Made by a program: the position numbers and the translations under genes. A stretch of 47,798 nucleotides of DNA. Origin: Firmicutes bacterium CAG:822. Its GTDB lineage: Bacteria > Bacillota_I > Bacilli_A > RF39 > UBA660. The notes under the pieces are model-generated. The model saw only the letters and a list, made by a program, of their open reading frames with translations, ran no database searches and was not told the origin of the DNA. This document shows positions 14,514-23,456 of this stretch, in pieces. Within the stretch, counting starts at the first letter, position 1; each line of letters begins with the position of its first letter. The DNA lies in the NCBI GenBank assembly GCA_000432855.1, contig HF990860.1, forward strand, positions 1 through 47,798, written 5' to 3'.

Positions 14514-16558
14514 TTTTGCCCTCCTTTTATTACTTCATCTGACTCTTCAGTCTTCTTAATTAAATCATGAACTATAATGTCGTTAGAAACTGCAATTTCT
14601 TTTTCAGCTATTTCGGTATATTTAGAAATATAATCTTTATCGATAACAGAGTCTTCATCAAAGACAATTGCTTCACCGTTTTGACTATCGTAATACATTT
14701 TATCAGTAATCCAGTTTCCATTAGGGAAAACAACATAGTGATCATCAGTACTGAAGACATCATGACCTAAAGCATATTTGTCATAAATACCAAGCATATT
14801 ACCTAAAGTTGGAAGAACATCATACATGCCAGTTATACTTGTAATCTCGGTATTTATTTTCTTTCTTAAGTCTTCATCTTTAGTCCAGATGATAAGTGGT
14901 ACTTTACGGTTTAGTTCGTAATCATATTTTGTAAATTCATCATAGTTTGGATCACTACTTGAAAGTTTAGAATCGGTTTCAGGGTTGTAGTTGTAGTAGT
15001 AATCATATTCTGATCTTTTGATTTTGGCGTCATGGTCACCATATATAACTAAAACAGTATCTTCTAGTAATCCTTCTTTATCTAGTTCGTCTACTAGTTC
15101 ACCAATAGCTTCATCGGCATAATGAGCCGTTGTAAAATAACGACCTAATGTTGTATTACTTAGATAATCGTTAACAACTTCAGTTTTTTCACCGGTAATT
15201 TCATCTGTTTTAGTGTAATGATATGTTAAATCTAAATCTGTTTGGTCTTCTACGCCTTCAAAAGGTGTGTGGTTAGTAAGCATAATTAAAGTTCCATAAT
15301 ATTTATCATGTTTTTCAGATATATCTTTTATTTTTTGAACTGACTGTCTAAAGAATGATTTATCTGAAAGACCTAAACCAATAACTTCATCAATATCATA
15401 ATCTTTATCATAGTAATAGAATTTATCGTATCCCAATTGTTTATGCATAACTTCCCTATTCCACATATTTCCTTTGTTAGCATGCATACTAAAGACATAA
15501 TAGTCTTCATCTTTCAGGAATTTTTGAATTGATGGGTATTCTCTATCCCAATAACTGACAAAAACAGTTCCGCTGCTTGCTGGAAGCAAAGATGTACTAT
15601 AAGTAAACTCAGTATCACTACTAGTTCCAACACTCTCTTGAGAATAAAAATTAGAAAAATACATACCTTCATCGGCTAATTTTTTTAAATTAGGAGCGAT
15701 GGCTTTACCATTAATTTCAGTATCTAATAAATAATTTTGAATACTTTCAGCATGAATAACAATGACGTTTTTACCTTTAAATATATCGGTATATTTATTA
15801 GTAGTATCTTCACGAGTATTTTCTTCATAGTAATCACGGAATTCTTTGGCAGCTGTATCATATCCAAATAATGGACTTATTTGTGGTTTTAAACTAGCAA
15901 TTAAGTCATTTCCTTGATAGACATAAATACCAAATTTCATAACAACATATTCTCTATTCCACTGTTTATATAATCTACTTATATCGGTTCCAGTTAATGT
16001 AGAAACGAAAAATCCTAAAACAATGGCTGCAGCTACTAAGACTTTTAAAACACTCACTTTAAGTTTATCTTTAATTTTTAACTTTTCATAGTAACCTTGT
16101 TTTAAAAGTTTACGATGAACAAATATTAAAGTTAGTGGAGCCCAAATATAACAGAAATCTTTTAACTCCATAATGGTTTTTAATGCACCGGTAACGCCTC
16201 CAAGTTGAAGGGAGGTAGCTAAAAGTGAGAACGATGTAAATGACACATAGTTTGTATAATAAATAGAATTGATTAAACAAATTAATGTCAAAATAATCGA
16301 ACATGTCAAAAAATATTTAAATCTATTTTTGGGCTTAAAACAATAAGCAAAAGCACCAACAAATAGAATAAAAGCCAAATCAGCCAATATGGGAGATATA
16401 GCTGTATAATTTTTTACTGTTAAAAAACGAATCAAACAACCATTAATCAAGGAAGTTATGATAAATGTTGTAAATAAAACATTGTTTTTGAAAAAATAGA
16501 TTACTTTGTCTTTAGACATTTCTAGAATATTTATTAATCTATGACCAAATTTTTTCAT
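14510..16558 (-). CDS. ltaS: LTA synthase family protein (sulfatase fold)
   Basis: It polymerises glycerol-phosphate onto a lipid anchor on the outer face of the membrane, or is a close relative that does so. The 682-aa protein has about five N-terminal membrane helices (to about residue 200), then an extracellular sulfatase-type domain: HAESIQNYL, the catalytic-Thr region SVGTSSDTEF, SMHANKGNMWNR and the metal motif VIYGDHDAK. I use ATG 16558 with GAGGTGG ahead instead of a TTG 12 nt upstream. It implies a phosphatidylglycerol-based teichoic acid and fits the cdsA and uppS genes nearby. Confidence 0.9.
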   Translation of the reverse strand: MKKFGHRLINILEMSKDKVIYFFKNNVLFTTFIITSLINGCLIRFLTVKNYTAISPILADLAFILFVGAFAYCFKPKNRFKYFLTCSIILTLICLINSIYYTNYVSFTSFSLLATSLQLGGVTGALKTIMELKDFCYIWAPLTLIFVHRKLLKQGYYEKLKIKDKLKVSVLKVLVAAAIVLGFFVSTLTGTDISRLYKQWNREYVVMKFGIYVYQGNDLIASLKPQISPLFGYDTAAKEFRDYYEENTREDTTNKYTDIFKGKNVIVIHAESIQNYLLDTEINGKAIAPNLKKLADEGMYFSNFYSQESVGTSSDTEFTYSTSLLPASSGTVFVSYWDREYPSIQKFLKDEDYYVFSMHANKGNMWNREVMHKQLGYDKFYYYDKDYDIDEVIGLGLSDKSFFRQSVQKIKDISEKHDKYYGTLIMLTNHTPFEGVEDQTDLDLTYHYTKTDEITGEKTEVVNDYLSNTTLGRYFTTAHYADEAIGELVDELDKEGLLEDTVLVIYGDHDAKIKRSEYDYYYNYNPETDSKLSSSDPNYDEFTKYDYELNRKVPLIIWTKDEDLRKKINTEITSITGMYDVLPTLGNMLGIYDKYALGHDVFSTDDHYVVFPNGNWITDKMYYDSQNGEAIVFDEDSVIDKDYISKYTEIAEKEIAVSNDIIVHDLIKKTEESDEVIKGGQK

Positions 16559-16581
16559 ATTCCACCTCAATTACTTTTAAC

Positions 16582-16590
16582 ATTATAGCA
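16582..16590 (-). promoter_or_regulatory. Extended -10 promoter element of ltaS
   Basis: On the minus strand TGCTATAAT (core TATAAT at 16587-16582) lies 23 nt before the ltaS start. No good -35 is visible; the TG extension can compensate. Confidence 0.55.
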
Positions 16591-16653
16591 CGTTTTTTAT
16601 ATAAAAAAAAGTATTTAAGATAACTTTAAGATTTGCTTTACTTTTAGAGATAT

Positions 16654-16777
16654 AAAAAGTGGCGTTAAACGCCACTAGGAGACTATTACCTTTAATACTG
16701 GTTTGGATTCACAGTTAAATCTCTTCAGTACTAGTAGTCTGCGGGTGAGCATATACCGGTAATAAATATATGCCCAC
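16654..16777 (-). ncRNA. Candidate structured RNA at the 3' end of the yihY transcript
   Basis: Reading the minus strand after yihY: stem P1 GTGGGCATATA/TATATGCTCAC (11 bp, one G-U); P2 AGACTA/TAGTCT enclosing CAGTA/TACTG; then a strong terminator AGTGGCG-TTTAA-CGCCACT-TTTT (16676-16654). Three stems plus a terminator in 124 nt exceeds what a terminator needs. It could be a 3'UTR-derived small RNA or an attenuator/riboswitch ahead of ltaS. I recognise no known family. Confidence 0.45.
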
Positions 16778-17619
16778 TATTTATTGTTCTCTAATTTTTC
16801 TTTTTTATTCTGCTTTTTAAAGCGATTATATTCATCAGCATTTATAGCAATACCCATTACAAAGATATATGTTAAAATATATATCCAAATCATCATAACA
16901 ATAATTCCAGAGATACTACCATAAAATAAAGTGTAATTGGCTAGATGAGAAACATAATATGAATAAATGGATGTAGTTACTATCCAGCACACAGTCGTAA
17001 ATAAAGCACCTTTATTCATATATTTACTCGATATTTTTTCATCTGGAGAAATGGTGTATATAATTTTTAAAATCCAGAAGATTAAAACGAAAGCAATTGG
17101 CCATTTTAATAAGACAAATACTAAATATATATGAGAACTTATCGAAGATAATGCATCTAAATCTAGTATTTTTTCAATAATAATGTTGCCATATGCTAGA
17201 ACGACAAAGATAAAGATAAATAAAAACATCAAAAGAATAATCATAAAGAAAGCTTTAACTCTATCTTTAATATAATCATCGTTTTTAATATTATAAAGTT
17301 CATTTGAAGTTATAATTATTGAATATGTACCGTTGGAAACTAAGATAAAGCCAACAATCATAAAGAAAAGAACATTTCCCGTTATATGACTGCTTTGAAT
17401 GAACGGCAAAATTATTTGCATGACATTTTCTGGAACAATTTTTCCGACAGTATCAATTAGAGGTTCAAAAAGAAATATCATTTGTGAACCAACATAACCC
17501 AACAAGGTTAGTAATGGAAAAATAGCTAAAACAAGGAAAAAGGCAAGTTGACCTGGCAATATTTTCATCTCTGGTCTGGTAATTAAATTAAAGATTCTTT
17601 TTAAGTAAGATTTTATCAT
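16777..17619 (-). CDS. YihY/BrkB family membrane protein
   Basis: This inner-membrane protein of 280 aa has about six helices. Family features are visible: FFLVLAIFPLLTLLGYVGSQ near the start, and SKYMNKGALFTTVCWI then YGSISGIIVMMIWIYI in the second half. Members were once called ribonuclease BN, which is now known to be wrong; their role is unknown, perhaps transport. GAGG precedes the ATG by 4 nt. It follows the GGDEF-like sensor gene by 20 nt. Confidence 0.85.
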   Translation of the reverse strand: MIKSYLKRIFNLITRPEMKILPGQLAFFLVLAIFPLLTLLGYVGSQMIFLFEPLIDTVGKIVPENVMQIILPFIQSSHITGNVLFFMIVGFILVSNGTYSIIITSNELYNIKNDDYIKDRVKAFFMIILLMFLFIFIFVVLAYGNIIIEKILDLDALSSISSHIYLVFVLLKWPIAFVLIFWILKIIYTISPDEKISSKYMNKGALFTTVCWIVTTSIYSYYVSHLANYTLFYGSISGIIVMMIWIYILTYIFVMGIAINADEYNRFKKQNKKEKLENNK

Positions 17620-17639
17620 ACTGCCTCTTCCCTTTCATT

Positions 17640-19667
17640 TTAATTTTTAACTTCTTCTTTATTATTTCGCATGTCTAAAGTGGCTTCGTTTATAGCATCA
17701 TCAATAGTTTTGATTTCATCAGTAATCATACTATAACCAATGGCTGCACCAAAGCCATGTGACAATTCTTTAAATTCTTTATTTAATTTTCTAATATATG
17801 TAACAATTGATTTTTCGTCATGACCGATAATGAAGATTAAGAATTCATTACCATTAGTTCTTAAGATTTCACTATCTTTTAATTGATGATTAATTAAGAT
17901 ACTAGCAGCTTCAACAATGATTTTATCACCTTCAGCATGACCAAAGTTATCATTAATATAGGCAATGTTATTTAAATCAATAATAATTACTGATTGTGGA
18001 TAGACTTCACTATTATCCCAAGCATCCATATTATCATTTAAATAATTACGGTTTTTAAGAGATGTTAGTGTGTCGACATAACGAAGTTTATCAGTTTTAG
18101 AAAGTTTACTATTAATATCTTTTTTCTTGCCTAAAACAATTTTAGTGATAATACCAGCAATGGCTAGTAAAACAATGACTAAACAACTTAAAATCAATTG
18201 TAAATTCTTACTATTATTATTTTCCAAAAGTAAATTTCTATAACTTTCATGAGTCATTTCTTTTGTATTTATAAATGAAAGATAAAAATTAAAGAATTCA
18301 TTTAAATTTTTATTATTACTGTTAGAAATAAATCCATAATTATTTTCAATATCTAAAGTATGAAGGTTTTTATAATCTTTTAAGTCCGATCTAACAAAAT
18401 AATCATAAGTATATTCATCGATGGCGGCAACATCATTTTCATTAATATTATTTATTAAATCTCTAATGTTATCAAATTCTTTTATTTTTATATCATTTGA
18501 TTTTAAATATCGTGCTATTTTACTGTTTTTTATAGTTAAAACAGTTGTGTCTTTTAATGAAGAAACATTATTGACGACTAAGTCGGTATCTTTATCAGTA
18601 ATAATGGCTATTTTACTATCATAAACTGGAATGGTTCTATATATATTATTTAAACCACTATTATTAAAATTATTTAAGATAACATCTAAGTCACCTTTTT
18701 TGAAATCATTAAGCATACTTTCAACAGAAGAGTATTGTTTATAATCTACTTCGATTCCAGCGGCAGCTGCAAAATCACTAATGATAGAGTGATTGAAACC
18801 TTGTAAGCTACCATTTATCGTAACGTCATATGGGGCATTTGCTACAAAACCATAAGTATATCTTTTACTTCGAAAATCGGTTTGGCTTTTTTCAGAAATA
18901 TCTTTATAGTTGAAATAAGTACTAGCTAAATAAGTATTAAAAGAATCTTTAAGGTTTCTCTCTTTCCATCTATTAAAGTATTTAGTAAGAATGGTATTTA
19001 ATCTTTCATTATCACCCAAAGTAATTACATAATTTATTTTATATTCAGTAATATTATAAGATATATGTATATCATCCGAGGTTAAAATACTTTCCAAATA
19101 GTCAAGTTTTGGTAAAGCAATGGCTGTTACTTCATTATTGGTTAAAGCATTTAAAACAGCATCATTTGAATCGTATGTTTTATAAGTAATATTAGATGAG
19201 CCAGTTAAATACTCTTCAATAGCTTTTTGATCATCATTTAAAACACCAATAGTTAAATCTTTTATTTCATCAACATCGGTGTAATATTCATTTTCTTTAG
19301 TTACTAAAATATAGTTATCTTGATATAAAACTAAATCATCTGAAGATACTTCATTTTTTTTAGCAAGCGAATATTCTGTGGTACTCTCTTCGTTATTATC
19401 ATATGATAGTTTGTTGAATACAAGTTCAGTTTCGGTTTCTAAGTCATCTAGGAAATCGAAAAGTAATCCACTACCATTATCACTGACAATTGGAACATTA
19501 CTTAAAGCCGCAAAGTCAATAACGTCATTTTTATTGTCTTCAATCCATTTTTTTTCAACGACAGTTAAAGCGGTGTTTTTGTCCTCTTTAGTAAAAAAAC
19601 GGACTATGCCGATAGACCCTAAAATTAATACAACTACTATGGCAATTATTCCGATTTTTTTATTCAC
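17640..19667 (-). CDS. Membrane sensor with two solute-binding-like domains and a degenerate GGDEF domain
   Basis: The 675-aa protein has an N-terminal helix, two extracellular regions like bacterial solute-binding family 3 (about 30-245 and 260-480; for example YGFVANAPYDVTINGSLQGF), a second helix (about 495-515) and a C-terminal GGDEF-family domain (DTLTSLKNRNYLND, then AYINDNFGHAEGD). The signature GG(D/E)EF is NGNEF, so the catalytic acid is Asn, and the upstream metal site reads DLNNIAYIN. It probably cannot make c-di-GMP and may sense or bind instead. I favour the GTG start at 19667, with GAGG 9 nt ahead, over an ATG at 19688. Confidence 0.75.
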   Translation of the reverse strand: MNKKIGIIAIVVVLILGSIGIVRFFTKEDKNTALTVVEKKWIEDNKNDVIDFAALSNVPIVSDNGSGLLFDFLDDLETETELVFNKLSYDNNEESTTEYSLAKKNEVSSDDLVLYQDNYILVTKENEYYTDVDEIKDLTIGVLNDDQKAIEEYLTGSSNITYKTYDSNDAVLNALTNNEVTAIALPKLDYLESILTSDDIHISYNITEYKINYVITLGDNERLNTILTKYFNRWKERNLKDSFNTYLASTYFNYKDISEKSQTDFRSKRYTYGFVANAPYDVTINGSLQGFNHSIISDFAAAAGIEVDYKQYSSVESMLNDFKKGDLDVILNNFNNSGLNNIYRTIPVYDSKIAIITDKDTDLVVNNVSSLKDTTVLTIKNSKIARYLKSNDIKIKEFDNIRDLINNINENDVAAIDEYTYDYFVRSDLKDYKNLHTLDIENNYGFISNSNNKNLNEFFNFYLSFINTKEMTHESYRNLLLENNNSKNLQLILSCLVIVLLAIAGIITKIVLGKKKDINSKLSKTDKLRYVDTLTSLKNRNYLNDNMDAWDNSEVYPQSVIIIDLNNIAYINDNFGHAEGDKIIVEAASILINHQLKDSEILRTNGNEFLIFIIGHDEKSIVTYIRKLNKEFKELSHGFGAAIGYSMITDEIKTIDDAINEATLDMRNNKEEVKN

Positions 19668-20127
19668 TGCTTCCAACCTCATTTCCATATGTGAAATTAT
19701 CTTCTGATTTATGTTTGTATCCAGCGATTGGGTAATTGTCGTTTTCTTCTTCAGTATCGATTAAGATTTGAATATCATAATATTTCTTATCGTCATCTGA
19801 AATTTTATCTAAAATGGTATCCCCTAATTTTTTAGCATCTTCAGTACTCATATCATTACTGACAGTGAGGATAAAGTCTAAGATACGACCTTCATTATTG
19901 TATGTAACATCAGTTACTTTATCGTTTTCTTTTAATGAATTTTCAATATCTTTAACAGTATCTGATGAGATTTTGTGATCTTTAATACCATCAAGACGGT
20001 CTCCGTATTTGTTATTACTGAAGACAGGGACAATAAATAACCATATTAATATTAAGAAAAATATGACTAAAAAAGCGATTCCACCAATCATACATTGTTT
20101 TTTGTGGGTTTTAAAAAAGTTTTTCAT
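19660..20127 (-). CDS. Small membrane-anchored protein, unknown function
   Basis: The 155-aa protein has a basic start (MKNFFKTHKKQCMIGG), one membrane helix (about 14-35), then an acidic extracellular domain of about 115 residues with an alpha-beta pattern (TVKDIENSLKENDKVTDVTY, later LGDTILDKIS). I recognise no family. GAGGTGATATA precedes the ATG, and it overlaps the sensor gene by 8 nt, so it may be a partner of that sensor. Confidence 0.6.
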   Translation of the reverse strand: MKNFFKTHKKQCMIGGIAFLVIFFLILIWLFIVPVFSNNKYGDRLDGIKDHKISSDTVKDIENSLKENDKVTDVTYNNEGRILDFILTVSNDMSTEDAKKLGDTILDKISDDDKKYYDIQILIDTEEENDNYPIAGYKHKSEDNFTYGNEVGSSE

Positions 20128-20167
20128 TATATCACCTCAAACATTATACTATATTTTATATTAATTT

Positions 20168-21208
20168 TCAAATGCTACTAACGACATATGGATTAGTTTC
20201 TGAACCAGTACCGCCCACTATTTTAACGTTTTCATCAACAGTTAAAACTGGACGAACATTCAATGTGGCGTTGCTATTTACAGTACTGATTAACCCTTGA
20301 TTTATAACATAAATATTACCGTTTGAACTATTTAAAGTATATTCTGGGCCATTGGTTTCAGAAAAATCTGATAAGTAATTACCAACTGTACATTCAGCTT
20401 CATTACCTGAGATACATTTTAAGTTATTGGAAGCATTTAAATAATCTTCTGTAGTTAATAGTCCTACAGTAATATTTTCGCTATTAATGCATTCATCATC
20501 ATTATAAGCTAAACAGAAGTCTGATGATTTAAATTCTTCAACACTATTTAAACTATTATAAAAAGTACTATTTAAATAGGTTTTGACAGTAGAGTCATCA
20601 AAATTGGTATTACCCTCGTTATCCCAAGAAATTTGAGCTGTTTGTTCGTTGCTGACGATTTTAATACTACCATCACTATTATTACTTAAAATGCGCCATA
20701 ATTTACCATCTAATTTTAAATAATTATCTGGATTATCCCCTTTATATATGCCGTTATTAGCTACTAAAACATCTTTTTTTTTAGAGTTATTGATGATAGT
20801 TGTCGATAAGTTGTTTACGGATACTTCATTTGATTTAGAAGCGCTATCAACATATTTATAAGTAAACTGTTTAATACTACTATCATATTTTATTTCGACA
20901 TTACCAGTTAAATTTTTACTACTATTACGAGGATCTTTTACCTCATCATTTGAAATATAACCTTCTTCTAATAATGTATTGACGGAAAGACGATAAACGG
21001 TTCCATTATCTGGAAGAGTACTTGCGTTATCGATACTCCAGTTCTTAGCAGCTGATTCAATAACTGCCACTTGATCATTATATGCGCTTTCCCTAGAGTT
21101 TCTGATTACCGAACCAATAGCTGGATAAACAATTAAAGCAATTAGTCCCAATATGGCAACAACAGCTATTAATTCAACTAAAGTAAAACCTCTTTTATTT
21201 CTTTTCAT
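20168..21208 (-). CDS. Prepilin-type N-terminal methylation domain protein with large C-terminal domain
   Basis: The 346-aa protein starts MKRNKRGFTLVELIAVVAIL: a class III prepilin signal with the Gly-Phe cleavage site and Glu+5, followed by a pilin helix. After the helix comes a pilin-like region to about 130, then a separate domain (about 150-346) with LDGKLWRILSNNSDGSIKIV, four Cys and the ending LNVRPVLTVDENVKI...ETNPY, which resembles DUF6273-type extracellular domains. ATG 21208 has AGGTGATCAC ahead. Prepilin peptidase and pilus motor genes are not in the window, so it could be a pseudopilin or a surface protein using this signal. Confidence 0.8.
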   Translation of the reverse strand: MKRNKRGFTLVELIAVVAILGLIALIVYPAIGSVIRNSRESAYNDQVAVIESAAKNWSIDNASTLPDNGTVYRLSVNTLLEEGYISNDEVKDPRNSSKNLTGNVEIKYDSSIKQFTYKYVDSASKSNEVSVNNLSTTIINNSKKKDVLVANNGIYKGDNPDNYLKLDGKLWRILSNNSDGSIKIVSNEQTAQISWDNEGNTNFDDSTVKTYLNSTFYNSLNSVEEFKSSDFCLAYNDDECINSENITVGLLTTEDYLNASNNLKCISGNEAECTVGNYLSDFSETNGPEYTLNSSNGNIYVINQGLISTVNSNATLNVRPVLTVDENVKIVGGTGSETNPYVVSSI

Positions 21209-21229
21209 GTGATCACCTATTCTATTTAA

Positions 21230-21258
21230 ATTATAAATTAATTGGTGGTCAAAGTCAA
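21230..21258 (-). promoter_or_regulatory. Promoter of the pilin-like gene
   Basis: On the minus strand TTGACT (21258-21253), 17 nt and TATAAT (21235-21230). Confidence 0.75.
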
Positions 21259-21269
21259 CCAACCCGTGA

Positions 21270-21275
21270 TATAAT
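21270..21275 (+). promoter_or_regulatory. Extended -10 of the U32 gene
   Basis: TGATATAAT with the core at 21270-21275. The matching -35 region overlaps the -35 of the divergent pilin promoter, inside TTGGTGGTCAAAGTCAACCA. Confidence 0.6.
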
Positions 21276-21302
21276 ACTGATGTATTTTTGCGGGGTGATT
21301 TT

Positions 21303-23399
21303 ATGAGAACTGAGCTTTTAAGTCCAGCGGGTAATATGGAAACTTTAATAGCGGCCTGTAATAATGGTGCGGATGCGGTTTATGTTGGTGGGAAGGCATT
21401 TGGAGCGAGAGCTTTTGCGCCTAATTTTTCTAATTCTGAACTTAAAGAAGCTGTAAAATATTGTCATCTATATGGGGTTAAATTATATGTGACAGCGAAT
21501 ACAGTAGTGTTTGAAAATGAAATAGAAGATTTTTTAGACTATATGAAGTTTTTATATGAAATTGGTGTCGATGCGGTTATTATGCAGGATTTAGGAATGA
21601 TTAATTTAGTTAGAAGATTAATTCCTAATTTAGAGATTCATGCATCAACACAGATTAATTGTCACAACGATGAGAGTTTACGTTTACTTCATGAGATGGG
21701 AGTTACAAGAGCTGTTTTAGCTAGAGAGATGAGTATAGATGAAATAAAAGGTTTAAAATGCCCTATCGAAAAGGAAATATTTATTCATGGAGCTTTATGT
21801 GTATCTTATAGTGGACAATGTCTTTTTAGCAGTTTAAATGGTGGTAGAAGTGGTAATAGAGGTAGCTGCACGGGTTCATGTAGATTACCTTATAAATTAT
21901 ATGATGATAAAGAAGAAATAAAAACTGATGGGAGATATTTACTTAGTACTAAAGAACTGTGCTCAGTCAATAATATTAAGTCAATACTAGATTTAAAAAT
22001 CGATAGTTTGAAAATTGAAGGCAGAATGAAAAGTCCAGAATATGTAGGTTATGTAACCAAAGTATACCGAAGACTTATCGATGAATATTATTTGGGAGGT
22101 AACCCTACTATTACTGAAGATGAGATGTATAATTTAACAACGCTTTTCAACAGAGAATTTACGCAAGGATATTTATTCAATGATAATATTTATAATATCA
22201 AAACGCCTAATCATTTAGGTTCTCCACTTGGTAAAGTAATTAAAGTTAACGAACATAAAATATTTATTAAGTTGAATCACGATTTAGTACAAGAAGATGG
22301 GATAAGATTTTGTGAGAGTTCTAAAGGAATGATTATCAATAAACTTTATAATGAAAAAGGATTACTAGTAAATCATGTAAATAAAGGTGAGATTGCGGTA
22401 GTTGATAATAAAATTGGGCTTAGTAGTAAAGATAATGTGAATAAGACTATTTCTAAGAAATTGATGGAAATGATTAATAAAGTTAGTTCGAAGAAAATTC
22501 CAATTACCTTTAAATTAAAAGCTTTAGTTAATCAAAATTTAGAATTATTGATTAGTGATGGAACTAATGAAATTACTGAAAAATCAATTGTTTTAGATAA
22601 AGCGAGAAATAAATCTACAACTAAAGAAGAAGTTTATTCTAAATTAAACAAACTCGGTTCTACCCCATTTTATTTAGATAAATGTGAGATTCAATTAGAT
22701 GATGTATTTATCCCAATGAGCTTTCTCAATGAACTTAGAAGAAAAGTTTGTGATGAACTTATTTCAAAGAGATGTGAATGTAATAATAAGGTTAATTTTA
22801 AATATGAGAAAAAGATTATCGAACAAAATAATGATTCTATGAGCATTTTAGTTAGAAATGAAGAACAACTTAAATGTGTCTTAGGTAAAGGGCGAATATA
22901 TACTGAAGATTATGAATTGTATAAAAAATACAAAGGCGAAAATGTATTTTATAAATTACCTAGAATAATGAATAATTTTCTTGATTATAAAAATGAGAAA
23001 TTATTAGTAAGCGAACTTGGTGGCATTTACAAATATAGTAAAAACAATGTGGTGATTGCGGATTATCCACTTAATATTACAAATAGTGAAACAGTCAATT
23101 TTTTGCATAGTTTAGGAGTTAAAATATCGACTATTTCTCCTGAAGTTCCTGATTATGGAATGGAAAAGTACTGTTATCCTACAGAAAAGATTGTTTATGG
23201 AAAACCCGACTTAATGATTTTAAAAACATTTAGAAAAGATGGAAAATATTTAAAGAATAATATTGGTAATTATTTTCCGATTATTCATGGTAGATATACA
23301 ACAATTTTAAACCACCAAAATATATATTTAAGAAACTATAAAGGGCGAATTATTTTACTTGATGAAACAGAAAAAAAGATTAAAGATTTAGTAAGCTAA
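21303..23399 (+). CDS. rlhA: U32 family peptidase-like protein, RlhA-like
   Basis: The 698-aa protein opens with LLSPAGNMETLIAACNNGAD and VYVGGKAFGAR, followed by the Cys-rich U32 motif CVSYSGQCLFSSLNGGRSGN then RGSCTGSCRLPY, a probable Fe-S or metal site. Length and the long C-terminal half (DUF3656-like) match RlhA, which hydroxylates C2501 of 23S rRNA, rather than the shorter TrhP tRNA hydroxylases. Older annotations call it a collagenase-like peptidase. ATG 21303 follows GGGGTGA; an upstream TTG in frame is less likely. Confidence 0.75.
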   Translation: MRTELLSPAGNMETLIAACNNGADAVYVGGKAFGARAFAPNFSNSELKEAVKYCHLYGVKLYVTANTVVFENEIEDFLDYMKFLYEIGVDAVIMQDLGMINLVRRLIPNLEIHASTQINCHNDESLRLLHEMGVTRAVLAREMSIDEIKGLKCPIEKEIFIHGALCVSYSGQCLFSSLNGGRSGNRGSCTGSCRLPYKLYDDKEEIKTDGRYLLSTKELCSVNNIKSILDLKIDSLKIEGRMKSPEYVGYVTKVYRRLIDEYYLGGNPTITEDEMYNLTTLFNREFTQGYLFNDNIYNIKTPNHLGSPLGKVIKVNEHKIFIKLNHDLVQEDGIRFCESSKGMIINKLYNEKGLLVNHVNKGEIAVVDNKIGLSSKDNVNKTISKKLMEMINKVSSKKIPITFKLKALVNQNLELLISDGTNEITEKSIVLDKARNKSTTKEEVYSKLNKLGSTPFYLDKCEIQLDDVFIPMSFLNELRRKVCDELISKRCECNNKVNFKYEKKIIEQNNDSMSILVRNEEQLKCVLGKGRIYTEDYELYKKYKGENVFYKLPRIMNNFLDYKNEKLLVSELGGIYKYSKNNVVIADYPLNITNSETVNFLHSLGVKISTISPEVPDYGMEKYCYPTEKIVYGKPDLMILKTFRKDGKYLKNNIGNYFPIIHGRYTTILNHQNIYLRNYKGRIILLDETEKKIKDLVS

Positions 23400-23430
23400 A
23401 TTTTTAGCCACTAAATGATTATGATTGTTT

Positions 23431-23456
23431 AAAAAAAGAGTGCTTAACACTCAATC
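23431..23456 (-). terminator. Terminator of the zinc-ribbon membrane protein gene
   Basis: On the minus strand GAGTG-TTAAG-CACTC is followed by seven T, in the gap between convergent genes. Confidence 0.75.
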
